Below, one piece after another: positions 14,055-23,740 of a stretch of 64,000 bases of DNA. Origin of the DNA: Planctomycetota bacterium (GTDB taxonomy: Bacteria > Planctomycetota > UBA1135 > UBA2386). Below the pieces are notes generated by a model. That model ran no database searches. It was not told the DNA's origin and worked only from the letters and a program-made list of their open reading frames with translations. Location: positions 18,273 through 82,272 of the forward strand of contig JANQJF010000021.1 of the NCBI GenBank assembly GCA_028281765.1, read 5' to 3'. Numbering within the stretch: position 1 is the first letter of the stretch; each line of letters begins with the position of its first letter. Both the position numbers and the translations under genes were made by a program.

Positions 14055-14972
14055 TCAGTAGCCGACCGTCAGCTCCATCCCCGCCGAGAATCCGATCCCG
14101 AACGCGGCGCTCGGGTCGAGAGTCAGCAGCTGCATCTGCACGACGAGCCCGCACGACGTCGCGTCGTCCGCCACGATCGACGTCAGGGGCAGCACACCGT
14201 TCGCAGGCAGCTGCAAGCCGATGCTACCGATCGGCTGCACGAGCAGCGTGCCGCCGAACGGGGTCGGGATCGACACCGGCTGCGCGCCGATCAGAAGGGA
14301 TGCGACGGCAGTGTTCGGTTGCGGGTTGCCGCAGAGGATGTCGAACGGCTGGCCGCGCACCGGCGGCGGCGAGGCGTCGAGGGTCGGCGCGCCGTTCGTG
14401 CCGCCGAAGTCCGTGCCATACGACGTCACGCTCGCGCCGGGATCGACCCAGACCTTGAAGCCGAGGTCGAACACGAGCGGACCGACGTTGTCGTGGATGA
14501 AGATCGCTCCGGCCGCATACGTTCCGGGGGCATCGCCACCCCACGCGTAGGTGGGGCCGCTCGACGGGGTTGCCGTCGTCAGCTTGATGCCGAATCGGTC
14601 GCCGGGTTGCACGACGATTCCGGCCGAAGTCACGTCGACGCTGTGCGTGGATGGCGTCGTCGTGACGGTCGTCGGGGCGAACGTCTGCGTGAACAAGACA
14701 GTCGGTAGCGGGACTCCAGCGGCGTCGACGTCGACGATCGAGACGTCGAACGGGAGTTGCCCGCTCGATCCGCCGTGCAGGCGGAAGTCGTCGATATCGA
14801 TCTGCCGCATCAAGCCCGTGCCGTTGATCGTGAACGTCTGCGTCACGTTTTGGTTGGCGGTGACTTCGAGGCCGTTGGTGTTGCCGGAGTCGTACGACGT
14901 GTCGATGCACGGCGACTGGGCGGCGGCGTGGGCGCAGCAGAGCGCAAGAGCGGCGACGCGGGCGATGGTCAT
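14055..14972 (-). CDS. Secreted beta-rich protein with conserved C-terminal module
   Basis: 305 residues with a signal peptide 'MTIARVAALALCCAHAAAQ' cleaved after AAAQ. Residues 20-190 look like a jelly-roll/carbohydrate-binding-like sandwich ('QNVTQTFTINGTG', 'GDRFGIKLTTATPSSGPTYAW'). The last ~95 residues ('GQPFDILCGNPQPNTAVASL' to 'GMELTVGY') form the kind of terminal module seen in other exported proteins of this window. It is convergent with the acidic lipoprotein (21 bases between stops) and starts 10 bases downstream of the end of an ECF sigma gene on the same strand, so it could be the third gene of the kinase-sigma operon. Role unknown; likely extracellular. Confidence 0.75.
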   Translation of the reverse strand: MTIARVAALALCCAHAAAQSPCIDTSYDSGNTNGLEVTANQNVTQTFTINGTGLMRQIDIDDFRLHGGSSGQLPFDVSIVDVDAAGVPLPTVLFTQTFAPTTVTTTPSTHSVDVTSAGIVVQPGDRFGIKLTTATPSSGPTYAWGGDAPGTYAAGAIFIHDNVGPLVFDLGFKVWVDPGASVTSYGTDFGGTNGAPTLDASPPPVRGQPFDILCGNPQPNTAVASLLIGAQPVSIPTPFGGTLLVQPIGSIGLQLPANGVLPLTSIVADDATSCGLVVQMQLLTLDPSAAFGIGFSAGMELTVGY

Positions 14973-14982
14973 ACCCGGAAGT

Positions 14983-15642
14983 CTACTCTGGTCGGTCGAG
15001 CGCTGCGCCCAGTCCGCGCTCCCGCAGCTGTTTGACCTTCTCTGCCAGTCGCGGCAGCGCGCGGCTGTAGCGCATGCGCGCCGCGTTCTCCGCGATCTCC
15101 ATGCGCTTGCCCACCTCGGCGAAGCTCAGGTCGTCGAACGCCCGCAGCTGGAGCACCTCGCGGTCCTGCGGATCGAGCAACTCGAGTGCGACGCGGACCA
15201 GCGACGCGTTCTCGTCCCGTTCCGCGTGCTCGCTCGGTCGCGTCACGTCGCGCCGCGCGTCGAGGTCGAGCACGCTGTCGGACGCGGCGAACCGTAGCCG
15301 CCCGGCGTCGCGCTTCGCGCGACCGAGGTGTCGGTTGCGATCCCGGATGTTGTTCTCGGCGATGCGTGCGAGCAGGCCTCGGAAGGCCGACTCGTCCGAG
15401 ATCTCGACCTTCGGGCCGTAGCGCAGGAAGTCGAGCATCGACGTCTGCACGAAGTCGCAGGTCTCGTCGCGGCTGCGCAGCATGCCGCCGAGACGGCCGT
15501 GCACGAACGACGTGATCCAGTCGAGATGGCGCTCGAGCAGTTCGCTGAGGGCAGATTGCTCGCCCGCGTTCCAGCGTCGCAGGAGGTGCAGCGTGACTCC
15601 GTCGCCGGGTGCCATGTCGGGATTGCAATGCGGGGCGGTCAT
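14983..15642 (-). CDS. ECF-type RNA polymerase sigma factor (planctomycete family)
   Basis: 219 residues (an ATG at 15615 would give 210). Region 2 shows 'HLDWITSFVHGRLG', 'ETCDFVQTSMLDFLRYG' and 'AFRGLLARIAENNIRDRNRH'. Region 4 shows 'ALELLDPQDREVLQLRAFDD' and the helix-turn-helix 'VGKRMEIAENAARMRYSRAL'. The ATG lies four bases downstream of the stop of the kinase gene on the same strand, so kinase and sigma factor are co-expressed. Such kinase-linked ECF groups are known from planctomycetes; control by phosphorylation instead of an anti-sigma factor is the likely mode (inference). Confidence 0.9.
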   Translation of the reverse strand: MTAPHCNPDMAPGDGVTLHLLRRWNAGEQSALSELLERHLDWITSFVHGRLGGMLRSRDETCDFVQTSMLDFLRYGPKVEISDESAFRGLLARIAENNIRDRNRHLGRAKRDAGRLRFAASDSVLDLDARRDVTRPSEHAERDENASLVRVALELLDPQDREVLQLRAFDDLSFAEVGKRMEIAENAARMRYSRALPRLAEKVKQLRERGLGAALDRPE

Positions 15643-15646
15643 CGGA

Positions 15647-18496
15647 TCAATCGTCGAGTCCGAGCCGTTTCAAATGAGGACCGAACGACTCGGTGCGGCG
15701 GATCATCGGGGCGCACTTCGGATCGATCGAGATCGCACTCTCGAGCCAGCCGAGGGCCTCGTCCGTCCAACCGGTCACGCGTTCGTCGTCCGCGTCGAGG
15801 GTTTCGGACGAAACCAGCAGGTAGCGCGCGGCCTTGGCGAGGACCAGGGGGTCTTCGGGGAACGTGGATTGCATCAGTCGCGCGTAGTCCGCGCCGCGCT
15901 CCCCGTCTCCGAGCTTAAGGCAGCACCAGGCCGCCCGGGCGGCGACGTTCCGCAGATCGGATCGCGTCTCCACGTCTTCGGGCGCGTCGTCGCGGAGTTG
16001 GGCGAGCAGTTCGATGGCGCGATCCGAGACTCCGACCGCGGCTTCGTAGTCGTCGTCTCGCGACAGGCCGAGGGACAGGTTCGAGTAGATCAGGCCCAGG
16101 CAGAATCGCAGAGGGCGCGAGTCCGGGTGGTTGTCGAGGAACTCCTCGATGCGACGCGCCGCCGACCGCAGCTTGTCGAGTGCGACGCTGCGGTTCTCCG
16201 GCGTCATGCTCGCGGTGACGAAAGCCGACGTCGAGTTCGCGTACAGCGACGCGGCGAGGGCCGAATCCGGTTCGGCTTGCAGAGCACGCTCGGCGCTCTG
16301 CATCGCGCTCTGCAAGAACGGCAGGGCCGCGTCGAGGCGATCCATTCGGGCGTTCGCGATGCCGAGATCGTATTCGCGGGTGGCGACCATGGTGTCGTTG
16401 GACTCGAACGCTGGGAAGTCGCGCGCGAGACCCCGTGCGATCTCGAGCGCCTGTTCGAGGCAGAGGCGAGCGCCCTCGAGGTTGCCGATCGCGTCGAGCA
16501 CCCGCCCGTGGTTCGTGAGCGTGTCCATGGCGCGGCGACGGACCGCGACTCTCTGGTGCGGTGCGTCGAGAGGGCCGAGCCACTTGCGGGAGCTCTCGAG
16601 CGCCTCGCGCGCCTGCTCGAGCTCGCCTCGCTGCGCGAGCCACTTCGCGCGTTCGCTGAGTGCGTTCGCGAGAATGGGCTGGTGCTCTCCGGGTTTCGAG
16701 ATCGACGTCAGGAGTTCGGACGCCCTTTGCAGGTCTGCGCCTGCCGCTCCGGCGACGCCATCGGTCTGCCAGCTCAGTTGGGCTCGTCGAATCAGCGCGA
16801 AAGCCAACTCCTCGCGAACCCAGTGAGCATCCGGGTGCGTCTTCGCTGTGTGTTCCATGCAGGCCACCGCAGCGTCGAGCTGCTCGCCAGCCTCCCGTGT
16901 GCGGTCGCTGTTGCCGAGTAACGACGAATACTGTCGATGCGCGGTCGCGAGGTAGCGACGGGGCGTGATGTCTTCGGTTTCGCGGACCAGGGTCTCGAGT
17001 TGCGCAATTGCCTCTCGCAGGTGCGACTCGGCGCGATCGCGTTCTCCGAGCTGACCGAGGATGTTGCCGAGTTGCGAACTCGCGTGGGCCGACTCGAGTC
17101 GCAGCGCGGGGTCGTTGGTTCCGGCCTCGCGGACCTTCTCGTGGAATCCGACGATCGTCTCGAGCATCTCGCGCTGCGTGTTCGTGAGTCCGGGCGTCGC
17201 CGCGAGATCGGTCTGCGTCAGCTGCGTGATGCGGTCCAGGGTCTCGCGTGCGTCCGTGAGGACCGAGCCGACGAGTTCGCGCTGGCGTCGGGTTTCGGTC
17301 TGCTCCGCCGCGAGCGCGTCGCGTGACGCCTTGAAGTGGAAGGCGAACGCGATCGGTGCGATCACGAGCGCGAGCAAGCCGAACACGGCCGCGAGCGAGG
17401 CGGCGCGATTGCGCCTGACGAACTTGATGCCGCGCGTCAGCGCCGAGGGCGGCGTCGCGAGGATCGGCTCGTCGCGCAGGAATCTGTGCAGGTCGTCGGC
17501 GAATTCCTGCATCGACGCGTAGCGTCGCGAGGCCTCCTTTTCGAACGCCGTGTGGCAGATCGTCTCCAGGTCCCGCGGCACGCGCGGGTTGCGGCGTCGC
17601 AGCGCGACCGGCTCGCGCGTGAGGATCGCGTCGAGGGTCTCGTGCGGCGACTTCGCCGCGAACGGACGCGCGAGCGCGAGCAGTTCGTAGAGCACGACGC
17701 CGAGCGAGAACACGTCGGTGCGCGCGTCGATCGCCTCGCCGCGGACCTGCTCCGGGCTCATGTAGTCGGGCGTGCCGGCGGTGTCTCCGGTGCGGGTGAC
17801 CGCGTCACGACCGAAGTCCTTGGCGAGGCCGAAGTCCACGAGGCGCGGCGTGCCCTCGCGGGCGAGGACGATGTTGTGTGGTTTGACATCGCGATGAACG
17901 ATGCCGTGTGAGTGCGCGTAGCTGAGCGCGTCCGCGACGGTCGCGACGAGCTCGGTCGAGGCCTGCACGAAGTCGGACCCGAGCAGTTCGTTCGGCACCT
18001 GCAGAGGGTCGTCCCCGGCATCGCGGATCACGGCCGCGAGGTTGCGGCCGTCGACGTATTCCATCGCGATGAAGTGCGTCCCCTCGTGCTCGCCGACGCG
18101 GAACACCGAGGCGATGTGCGGATGGTGCAGCTTGCCCGCGGCTGCGGCCTCGCGGCGAAAGCGCTCGATGCTGCTCGCGGTCAGTTCGGGTCCGCGGCCG
18201 AGGATCTTCAGCGCGACGCGGCGATCGAGATCGGACTCTCGCGCTTCGTAGACGACGCCGGCGCCGCCACGACCGATCTCGCGCAGCAGCTCGAAGCCGG
18301 CGAAGTAGCGCGGCGAGGCGGGGTCCGCCGACTCGACGTCTTCTTCGGTGAGTACCGGGTCGAGGAGCTCGCGCAGGTCGGGCCGGTCCGCGAGCACGCT
18401 CTCGGCGGTCGGCTTGGTTTCGGAGTCGCGCAATTCGAGGTAGAGGTCGACCGCGTCACTGAGTCGGTTCAGTCGTTCGTCGCGCGAGGATGTCAT
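15647..18496 (-). CDS. Membrane Ser/Thr protein kinase with helical-repeat C-terminus
   Basis: 949 residues. PknB-type kinase domain with GRGGAG (75-80), K97, HRD (201-203) and DFG (221-223), SPEQVRGE after the activation loop. It is followed by one transmembrane helix (about 366-386) and ~560 residues of helical, TPR-like repeats predicted outside the cytoplasm. ATG 18496 was chosen because it begins the usual ~60-residue N-terminal helical segment ('SDAVDLYLELRDSETKPTAE'); the frame upstream has no such features. It is co-transcribed with the downstream ECF sigma gene (4-base gap). Likely an envelope sensor acting on that sigma factor; ligand unknown. Confidence 0.92.
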   Translation of the reverse strand: MTSSRDERLNRLSDAVDLYLELRDSETKPTAESVLADRPDLRELLDPVLTEEDVESADPASPRYFAGFELLREIGRGGAGVVYEARESDLDRRVALKILGRGPELTASSIERFRREAAAAGKLHHPHIASVFRVGEHEGTHFIAMEYVDGRNLAAVIRDAGDDPLQVPNELLGSDFVQASTELVATVADALSYAHSHGIVHRDVKPHNIVLAREGTPRLVDFGLAKDFGRDAVTRTGDTAGTPDYMSPEQVRGEAIDARTDVFSLGVVLYELLALARPFAAKSPHETLDAILTREPVALRRRNPRVPRDLETICHTAFEKEASRRYASMQEFADDLHRFLRDEPILATPPSALTRGIKFVRRNRAASLAAVFGLLALVIAPIAFAFHFKASRDALAAEQTETRRQRELVGSVLTDARETLDRITQLTQTDLAATPGLTNTQREMLETIVGFHEKVREAGTNDPALRLESAHASSQLGNILGQLGERDRAESHLREAIAQLETLVRETEDITPRRYLATAHRQYSSLLGNSDRTREAGEQLDAAVACMEHTAKTHPDAHWVREELAFALIRRAQLSWQTDGVAGAAGADLQRASELLTSISKPGEHQPILANALSERAKWLAQRGELEQAREALESSRKWLGPLDAPHQRVAVRRRAMDTLTNHGRVLDAIGNLEGARLCLEQALEIARGLARDFPAFESNDTMVATREYDLGIANARMDRLDAALPFLQSAMQSAERALQAEPDSALAASLYANSTSAFVTASMTPENRSVALDKLRSAARRIEEFLDNHPDSRPLRFCLGLIYSNLSLGLSRDDDYEAAVGVSDRAIELLAQLRDDAPEDVETRSDLRNVAARAAWCCLKLGDGERGADYARLMQSTFPEDPLVLAKAARYLLVSSETLDADDERVTGWTDEALGWLESAISIDPKCAPMIRRTESFGPHLKRLGLDD

Positions 18497-18755
18497 GGGC
18501 GGGGTGCGAGGATCGTAACTCGTGAGCGTGGTTCGAGTACGGAGTGGCGAGGCGGCATTCGGCGGACAGCGACGAATCCGCATCGATCGCACACTGATTC
18601 CCGGGTTCGCACGAAGAAACCGTGTCGACTTTGCACCGGCACGCGGCGCCGCGCCGCCGCCGGCTCCGTTCGCGGCGCCTGGCTACGACACGACCGAGGA
18701 CGAAAACGACGACGCCTGGAACTTCGATCTGGGATGTGACGGCGACTGACGTTCC

Positions 18756-20003
18756 CTACCGCCGCCGCATCCCCTTGAGCGACGGCGGGTCCGCCTTCAG
18801 TTCGCGCAGCTTCGGCAGCTTCTCCCGCAGGTCGCGCTGAACGTCTTCCGTGCTCCAGAGCACGGACATGTGGAGCGTTTCGAGCGTCGTCTCGCGCAGC
18901 AGTGCTGGCAGGACTTCGGCCGTCAGCGCATCGCAGCGATCGATGTGCAGCACGCGGAGTGCGCAGCTGTCGAGGATGGACGACAGCGTCGCGTCGTCGA
19001 AGGCCTTGTTGTAGCTGACGTCGATCGCGGTCAGGCGGCGTTGATCCGCGAGGTTGCGGATCGCGACGTTTGACACTTCGCAGCCTGCGATCCCCAGGGA
19101 CTCGAGGCGGGGCAATTTCGCGAGCCGCGCAAGGACGTCGTCTGTGACGCCGTAGCCCTCTCGGCGGGTGCGGTCGCGGAACGACCGAGAGCGCGGGGTT
19201 CCGGTCACGTTGTCGAGATCGAGCACGCGCAGATCGTCGAGTTCCCCGAGTTTCTCGAGCAGGTCGGTCTTGGCCATCGGCCAGTTCGCGAGACTGAGCT
19301 TCTGCAGCCCGGTCAGCGTGACGACGTGCGCGAGATCCTCGTTCTCGATCATCGCGGGAGTCGACAGATCGAGCTCGACGAGTGAGGGGATGCGGCCGAG
19401 CACCGCGAAGTCGATCGAGGTCGTCAAGGCACCGCCGAACGTGAGGCTTCGTAGCGTCGGCAGGGTCTCGAGCTCCCGGAGTCCGCGATCCGTGATCTTC
19501 GTGGCTCGCGACATGTCGAGGCTGCGCAGCTTCGAGAGTCGACCGATCTCGCGCATGCCGGTATCCGTGACCGTGGTCGCGCGTTGGGAGCGGAACCCGC
19601 CGAGGCTGAGGTGCCAGAGTTCGGGACAGCGCTTCGCGAGCGCGGTCAGGTCCGCGTCGGTGGCAGCTTGGACGACGACCGAACGCGCATCGACCGGCAG
19701 CGCTTCGATCTCGTCGACCCGCGCGACGTGGTAGGTGCGGAATTGTTCGCCTCCAGTTGGCGTCACCGGCGCGGGCTCGGGATCGAACGCGCCGCTCGCA
19801 ACTGCGAGCACGATCGCGCTGCCGAAGACGATCGCCGCCGCCGCGGCGAGTCGCGTTCGGCCCGCACCAGGCTGGGGGCGCGACTGCTCTTCCTGCCACC
19901 GATCGAGAATGCGATCCGTCAGGTCTGGTGGCTCGATACCGGAGGCGATCTCCCGGAGGCCAGAGTGCACCTGGCGATCCTGGACGGTTTCGGTGCTGTT
20001 CAT
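18756..20003 (-). CDS. Membrane-anchored leucine-rich-repeat protein, putative anti-sigma partner
   Basis: 415 residues; its ATG overlaps the TGA of the ECF sigma gene (ATGA). The N-terminal ~45 residues are cytoplasmic and contain 'HSGLREIASGIEPPDLTDRI'. A membrane helix (about 50-70, 'LAAAAAIVFGSAIVLAVASG') follows, then an extracytoplasmic region with about ten leucine-rich repeats of the type 'LSKLRSLDMSRATKITDRGL'. Gene order and topology match anti-sigma factors, although no zinc-binding HxxxCxxC motif is present. The repeats could be the sensory part that releases the sigma factor on ligand or protein binding. This role is inferred from position only. Confidence 0.8.
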   Translation of the reverse strand: MNSTETVQDRQVHSGLREIASGIEPPDLTDRILDRWQEEQSRPQPGAGRTRLAAAAAIVFGSAIVLAVASGAFDPEPAPVTPTGGEQFRTYHVARVDEIEALPVDARSVVVQAATDADLTALAKRCPELWHLSLGGFRSQRATTVTDTGMREIGRLSKLRSLDMSRATKITDRGLRELETLPTLRSLTFGGALTTSIDFAVLGRIPSLVELDLSTPAMIENEDLAHVVTLTGLQKLSLANWPMAKTDLLEKLGELDDLRVLDLDNVTGTPRSRSFRDRTRREGYGVTDDVLARLAKLPRLESLGIAGCEVSNVAIRNLADQRRLTAIDVSYNKAFDDATLSSILDSCALRVLHIDRCDALTAEVLPALLRETTLETLHMSVLWSTEDVQRDLREKLPKLRELKADPPSLKGMRRR

Positions 20004-20527
20004 CGTGCGAGCTTCCCCTCGATGCACTGGCGCAGCTGCGCGCGGATGCGCTGCAGCAGCGTCTTGATGCCGGTCTCCTTGAGTCCGAACTCCTCCGCGA
20101 GCGCCTCGCGCGAGACTCCGTCGCGGTAGAAGCGATCGACGCACTGGCGCGCGCGACCGTCGAGTTGCTCGACGCACGTGCGCAGCGCGTCGAGTTGCGC
20201 GTCCCCGCCGTCGGCTTCGCATTCGTCTTGCCAGAGCCGCGTCGCGATCTCAGCGAGCCGCTTCTCGTGTCGCGAGCTGTCGCGGCGCGAGCGCAGCCAC
20301 AGATTGCGCGCGGTCCGCAGGACGAACGGCCGGCGGAACGCGCCGCGCCGCATCGCTACCAAGAACGCTTCCTGCGTCAGGTCGTCGGCGACGGCCGGCT
20401 CGGCGCCGAGGAGGCGCAGGTAGCGCCACACGCCGGCTTGATTGCTGCGGATGAACTCTTCGATCGGAACGGGCCCGTCTTCCGCGGCAGGCGGTGGCGG
20501 GAGCTGAACTTGTGGGATGGCGGACAC
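20000..20527 (-). CDS. ECF-type RNA polymerase sigma factor
   Basis: 175 residues. Region 2: 'IRSNQAGVWRYLRLLGAEPA', 'ADDLTQEAFLVAMRRGAF' and 'VLRTARNLWLRSRRDSSRHE'. Region 4: 'LDGRARQCVDRFYRDGVSRE' with a helix-turn-helix 'LAEEFGLKETGIKTLLQRI'. It is the first gene of a two-gene operon and is translationally coupled by a four-base overlap to a membrane leucine-rich-repeat protein. That arrangement resembles classical sigma/anti-sigma pairs and differs from the three kinase-linked sigma genes here. The region upstream (20528-20797) is divergent with the fasciclin gene and should hold its promoter, possibly autoregulated. Confidence 0.9.
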   Translation of the reverse strand: MSAIPQVQLPPPPAAEDGPVPIEEFIRSNQAGVWRYLRLLGAEPAVADDLTQEAFLVAMRRGAFRRPFVLRTARNLWLRSRRDSSRHEKRLAEIATRLWQDECEADGGDAQLDALRTCVEQLDGRARQCVDRFYRDGVSREALAEEFGLKETGIKTLLQRIRAQLRQCIEGKLAR

Positions 20528-20797
20528 GCGAGTAGATCCCCCGCGCGGGAGGCAGGGTATTCGGAAATCGTGCTCGTACCAGCGCTGTCACGACCGGGGG
20601 TGCTGATGCGGCCGAGCTGAACCGCTGATGGAGACCGCAGTTCGGGCGCGTGCGATTCTGCCCGGCAAAAAGCCTCCCCAGTGCATCCGTCCTCCTCCTC
20701 ATCTCGAATTTCATCGCGCTGCGCAAAATCCGGGCTTCGCATGGCCAGGGAGGCGCGGCGCGAAACGAGAACCGAGAGACAAGAGAGGACAACACCG

Positions 20798-22006
20798 ATG
20801 TATCGCGCACTCGCGACGACCTTCCTGAGCACGCTGCTGTGCACCCCCGCGCTGGCCGATGGCCACAAAGGCGCCAAGTCGACGATCGTCGACACCGCTG
20901 TCGCCGCCGGCCAGTTCAAGACCCTGACCGCCGCGCTCCAGGCCGCCGGCCTGGTCGACACCCTGAAGGGCAAAGGCCCGTTCACGGTCTTCGCGCCGTC
21001 CGACGCCGCCTTCAAGAAGCTGTCGCGACATACGCTCAACGACCTTCTCCGTCCGGAGAACCGGGATGCGCTGACCGCGATCCTCACGTATCACGTCGTG
21101 CCGGGCCGCGTGCTGGCGAAGGACGTCGTGCAACTCACCCGCGCGGCGACCGCGAACGGCCAGTCGGTCGACATCGACGTCTCGGGCGGTGGCGTGCGCA
21201 TCGACTCGTCCAACGTCGTGAAAACCGACATCGACTGCTCCAACGGCGTTATCCACGTCATCGACACGGTCCTGATGCCGTCGATGAGCAGCCTCGTCAA
21301 GACCGCGCAGAGCACCGGCAAGTTCAAGACGCTGCTCGCCGCGGGCGAAGCCGCCGGACTCGCGAAGACCTTCATGGGCGACGGCCCGTTCACAGTGTTC
21401 GCGCCGACCGACGACGCGTTCGCGAAGATCCCCGCGAAGACGATCGAGTCGCTGCTGCAGCCGAAGAACCGCGCCAAGCTCGCCGAGATCCTCAAGTACC
21501 ACGTCGTGCCGGGCCGCGTCTTCGCGTCGCAGGCCGCGAGCGCGAACCAGGCAGGCACGCTGCAGAAGGGCAACGTGCGCTTCTCGATCGCCGACGGCCG
21601 CCTCCGCGTCAACGACGCGAACGTGATCGCGAACGACATCGAGACGACGAACGGCGTCATCCACGTGATCGACACCGTCCTCATGCCGCCCGCCCCGGCC
21701 AAGCCGCGCGGCGCGAAGTACTTCGGCATCGGCTCCGAGCGCCCGAGCAAGGCGATCGCCTACCAGCTCGGGCTCGACCGCCACAAGTCGCTGCTCGTGA
21801 CGAGCGTGACGAAGGGCTCGGCCGCCGAGCGCGCCGGTCTCAAGCGTTACGACATCATCACGAAGGTTGCTGGAAGAAACGCGTCCGACGGCAATCTCAA
21901 GAAGGCGAAGTCCGAACGCGACTACGACGAACTCGTGCGCTTCGACGTCCGTCGGGGGCAGAAGAACCTGCACCTCGACATCGAGGTCGGCGAGCGCCAG
22001 CACTAG
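20798..22006 (+). CDS. Exported protein with two fasciclin domains and a PDZ domain
   Basis: 402 residues. The ATG at 20798 follows a purine-rich GAGAGGA and starts a signal peptide ('[12 protein letters not shown]', cleavage near 20). Two fasciclin (FAS1) domains follow at about 25-155 and 160-290; each has the H1 '[13 protein letters not shown]' and the H2-like 'YHVVPGRV...[13 protein letters not shown]' motifs. Residues ~305-400 form a PDZ-like domain ('[20 protein letters not shown]', '[15 protein letters not shown]'). FAS1 domains mediate adhesion; PDZ domains bind peptide ends. A periplasmic or surface adhesin/scaffold is likely. A strong terminator lies 80 bases downstream. Confidence 0.9.
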   Translation: MYRALATTFLSTLLCTPALADGHKGAKSTIVDTAVAAGQFKTLTAALQAAGLVDTLKGKGPFTVFAPSDAAFKKLSRHTLNDLLRPENRDALTAILTYHVVPGRVLAKDVVQLTRAATANGQSVDIDVSGGGVRIDSSNVVKTDIDCSNGVIHVIDTVLMPSMSSLVKTAQSTGKFKTLLAAGEAAGLAKTFMGDGPFTVFAPTDDAFAKIPAKTIESLLQPKNRAKLAEILKYHVVPGRVFASQAASANQAGTLQKGNVRFSIADGRLRVNDANVIANDIETTNGVIHVIDTVLMPPAPAKPRGAKYFGIGSERPSKAIAYQLGLDRHKSLLVTSVTKGSAAERAGLKRYDIITKVAGRNASDGNLKKAKSERDYDELVRFDVRRGQKNLHLDIEVGERQH

Positions 22007-22085
22007 AGAGCAGAGAGAGAACGAGCGCGAGTGACACAGGAGACGAGCGGATCCCACCCGCTCGTGTCGCCGCGCCGCAGGGCTT

Positions 22086-22141
22086 ACCGGGCTGGTTGGT
22101 CGCCGAATGAGACACGGCGGCTGACCGGCCCGGTTTTTTTG
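22086..22141 (+). terminator. Rho-independent terminator of the fasciclin gene
   Basis: ACCGGGCTGGT (22086-22096) can pair with ACCGGCCCGGT (22124-22134), followed by a run of T to 22140. The loop is long (27 bases). It sits 80 bases after the stop codon of the fasciclin-PDZ gene. Confidence 0.7.
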
Positions 22142-22375
22142 CTTCTCCTGACGTTTCGGTGGGTTGCAGGGCCGGGCGCGGGCCGCGGCGCTCGGGTCGC
22201 GGGAGCGTGATCGAGCTTCACCAGCTCCACGCCCGCCATTCGCATCCGCGCCCGCGCCCGTTTCGCGAGCCCGCCCGCGTCCGGACCGCATCTCGCGCCC
22301 GCTGACCGGGATTCTCGACCCGCTCCCTTTCCCGACGGCGGCGCATTACTGCAGGTCTCTACAGTGAGACCCACA
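22142..22375. other. Non-coding stretch between convergent genes
   Basis: With the terminator just before it, the gene-free stretch is about 370 bases. This part is very GC-rich and shows no coding pattern on either strand. A small hairpin GGTCTC-TACAGT-GAGACC (22354-22371) lies next to the stop of the NtrC-family gene on the minus strand but has no T tract. Confidence 0.5.
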
Positions 22376-23740
22376 TCACTTCATCCCGTAGCGATCCAGC
22401 TTCTTGTAGAGGTTCGACCGCTGGATCTTGATCCTCTCCGCCGTCCGCTTGATGTTGCCCTTGTTCTCTTCGAGCTTGCGCCGGATGAACTCCTTCTCCG
22501 TCGCCGCGCGAAACTCCTCGAGCGTCGCGAGCCCGAAGAAGTCGCCGCCGGCGGGGCCGGTCGTAGAACGGGCGGCGCTCAGCGACTCGAGTTCGTCGAG
22601 CCCGATCTCCGGACTGTCGGCGAGGATCGCGGCCGCCTCGATCAGGTGCTTGAGTTCGCGGATGTTGCCGGGCCACTGGCGTGATCGCAGATGCTCACGC
22701 GCGGCGTCGTCGATCGTGCGCGCTTCGAGCCCGTGGCGCTTGCAGGTCTCGCGCAGGAAGTGGTCGGTCAGCGCCGGGATGTCGTCGAGGCGGTCGCGCA
22801 GCGGCGGGACCTCGATGCGGATCACGAGCAGGCGGTAGTAGAGGTCCTCGCGGAAGGTCTTCTCCTCGACCATCGCCGCGAGATCCTGGTTCGTCGCGGC
22901 GACGACGCGGACGTCGACGTCGATCGGCTCGGAGCTGCCGAGGCGGACGATGTTGTTCTCCTGCAGCGTGCGCAGCAGCTTGGCCTGCGCGCCGGGCGCC
23001 ATGTCGCCGATCTCGTCGAGCAGCAGCGTGCCGCCGTCCGCGGCTTCGAAGTGGCCGCGGCGCCGATTCGTCGCGCCGGTGAACGCGCCCTTCTCGTGGC
23101 CGAACAGCTCGCTTTCGATCAAGTCGTCGGGGATCGCCGCGCAGTTGACCGCGACGAATGGGCCCTGGCTGCGTTGCGAGAACGCGTGCAGCTGGCGCGC
23201 GACGAGTTCTTTACCGGTGCCGTTCTCGCCGGTGATCAGCACCTGCGCGTTGGTCGGTGCCGCCTTCTCGATCAGGCGTCGCATGCCGGCCATCGCCGGG
23301 CTCTCGCCGACCATGTTGAAGCTCGCGGCGAGCTCGGCGCGCAGCGCGCGGTTCTCCGAGCTCAGGCTGCCGAGTCGCAGCGCGTTCTTGACGCTGACGA
23401 GTACGCGGTCGGTATCGAAGGGCTTCGGCAGGAAGTCGTAGGCGCCGTTCTTCACCGCGACGACGGCCGTTTCGATGTCGCCGTGTGCGGAGATCATGAT
23501 CACGGGGATCTGCGGCCAGCTCTCGCGAAGCTTCGCGAGGACCTGCATGCCGTCGATGCCGGGCATCTTGATGTCGAGCAGCACCACGGCGACGTCGCCG
23601 GCCTCCACGGCTCGCAGCGCGGCTTCGCCGTCGACCGCCTCCTCGGTGCGGTAGCCGTCGTAGGAGAGCGCGTAGGCGAGCTCTTCTCGAATCGCGCGTT
23701 CGTCGTCGACGACGAGGATGCGGGGGGCCTGGGCGGTCAT
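22376..23740 (-). CDS. NtrC-family sigma-54-dependent response regulator
   Basis: 454 residues in the classical three-part layout. The receiver domain has D12/D13, phospho-acceptor D56 ('VVLLDIKMPGIDG') and K107 ('FLPKPF'). The AAA+ domain has Walker A 'GENGTGKE' (172-179), the sigma-54 contact loop GAFTGA (219-224), Walker B 'GGTLLLDEIGDM' and 'REDLYYRL'. The C-terminal Fis-type helix-turn-helix ends 'NIKRTAERIKIQRSNLYKKL'. It activates transcription from sigma-54 promoters when phosphorylated. No histidine kinase is adjacent, so its partner is elsewhere. The ATG at 23740 was chosen at the receiver start. Resembles NtrX/NtrC; the regulon cannot be read from here. Confidence 0.95.
   Translation of the reverse strand: MTAQAPRILVVDDERAIREELAYALSYDGYRTEEAVDGEAALRAVEAGDVAVVLLDIKMPGIDGMQVLAKLRESWPQIPVIMISAHGDIETAVVAVKNGAYDFLPKPFDTDRVLVSVKNALRLGSLSSENRALRAELAASFNMVGESPAMAGMRRLIEKAAPTNAQVLITGENGTGKELVARQLHAFSQRSQGPFVAVNCAAIPDDLIESELFGHEKGAFTGATNRRRGHFEAADGGTLLLDEIGDMAPGAQAKLLRTLQENNIVRLGSSEPIDVDVRVVAATNQDLAAMVEEKTFREDLYYRLLVIRIEVPPLRDRLDDIPALTDHFLRETCKRHGLEARTIDDAAREHLRSRQWPGNIRELKHLIEAAAILADSPEIGLDELESLSAARSTTGPAGGDFFGLATLEEFRAATEKEFIRRKLEENKGNIKRTAERIKIQRSNLYKKLDRYGMK

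Noticed and set aside
18497..18755. A 75-codon plus-strand frame between the kinase and the LRR gene
   Set aside because: No start signal, no domain and composition like spacer DNA; more likely promoter region of the kinase operon.
22354..22371. Hairpin GGTCTC-TACAGT-GAGACC near the NtrC-family stop
   Set aside because: Only six base pairs and no T tract, so not counted as a terminator.
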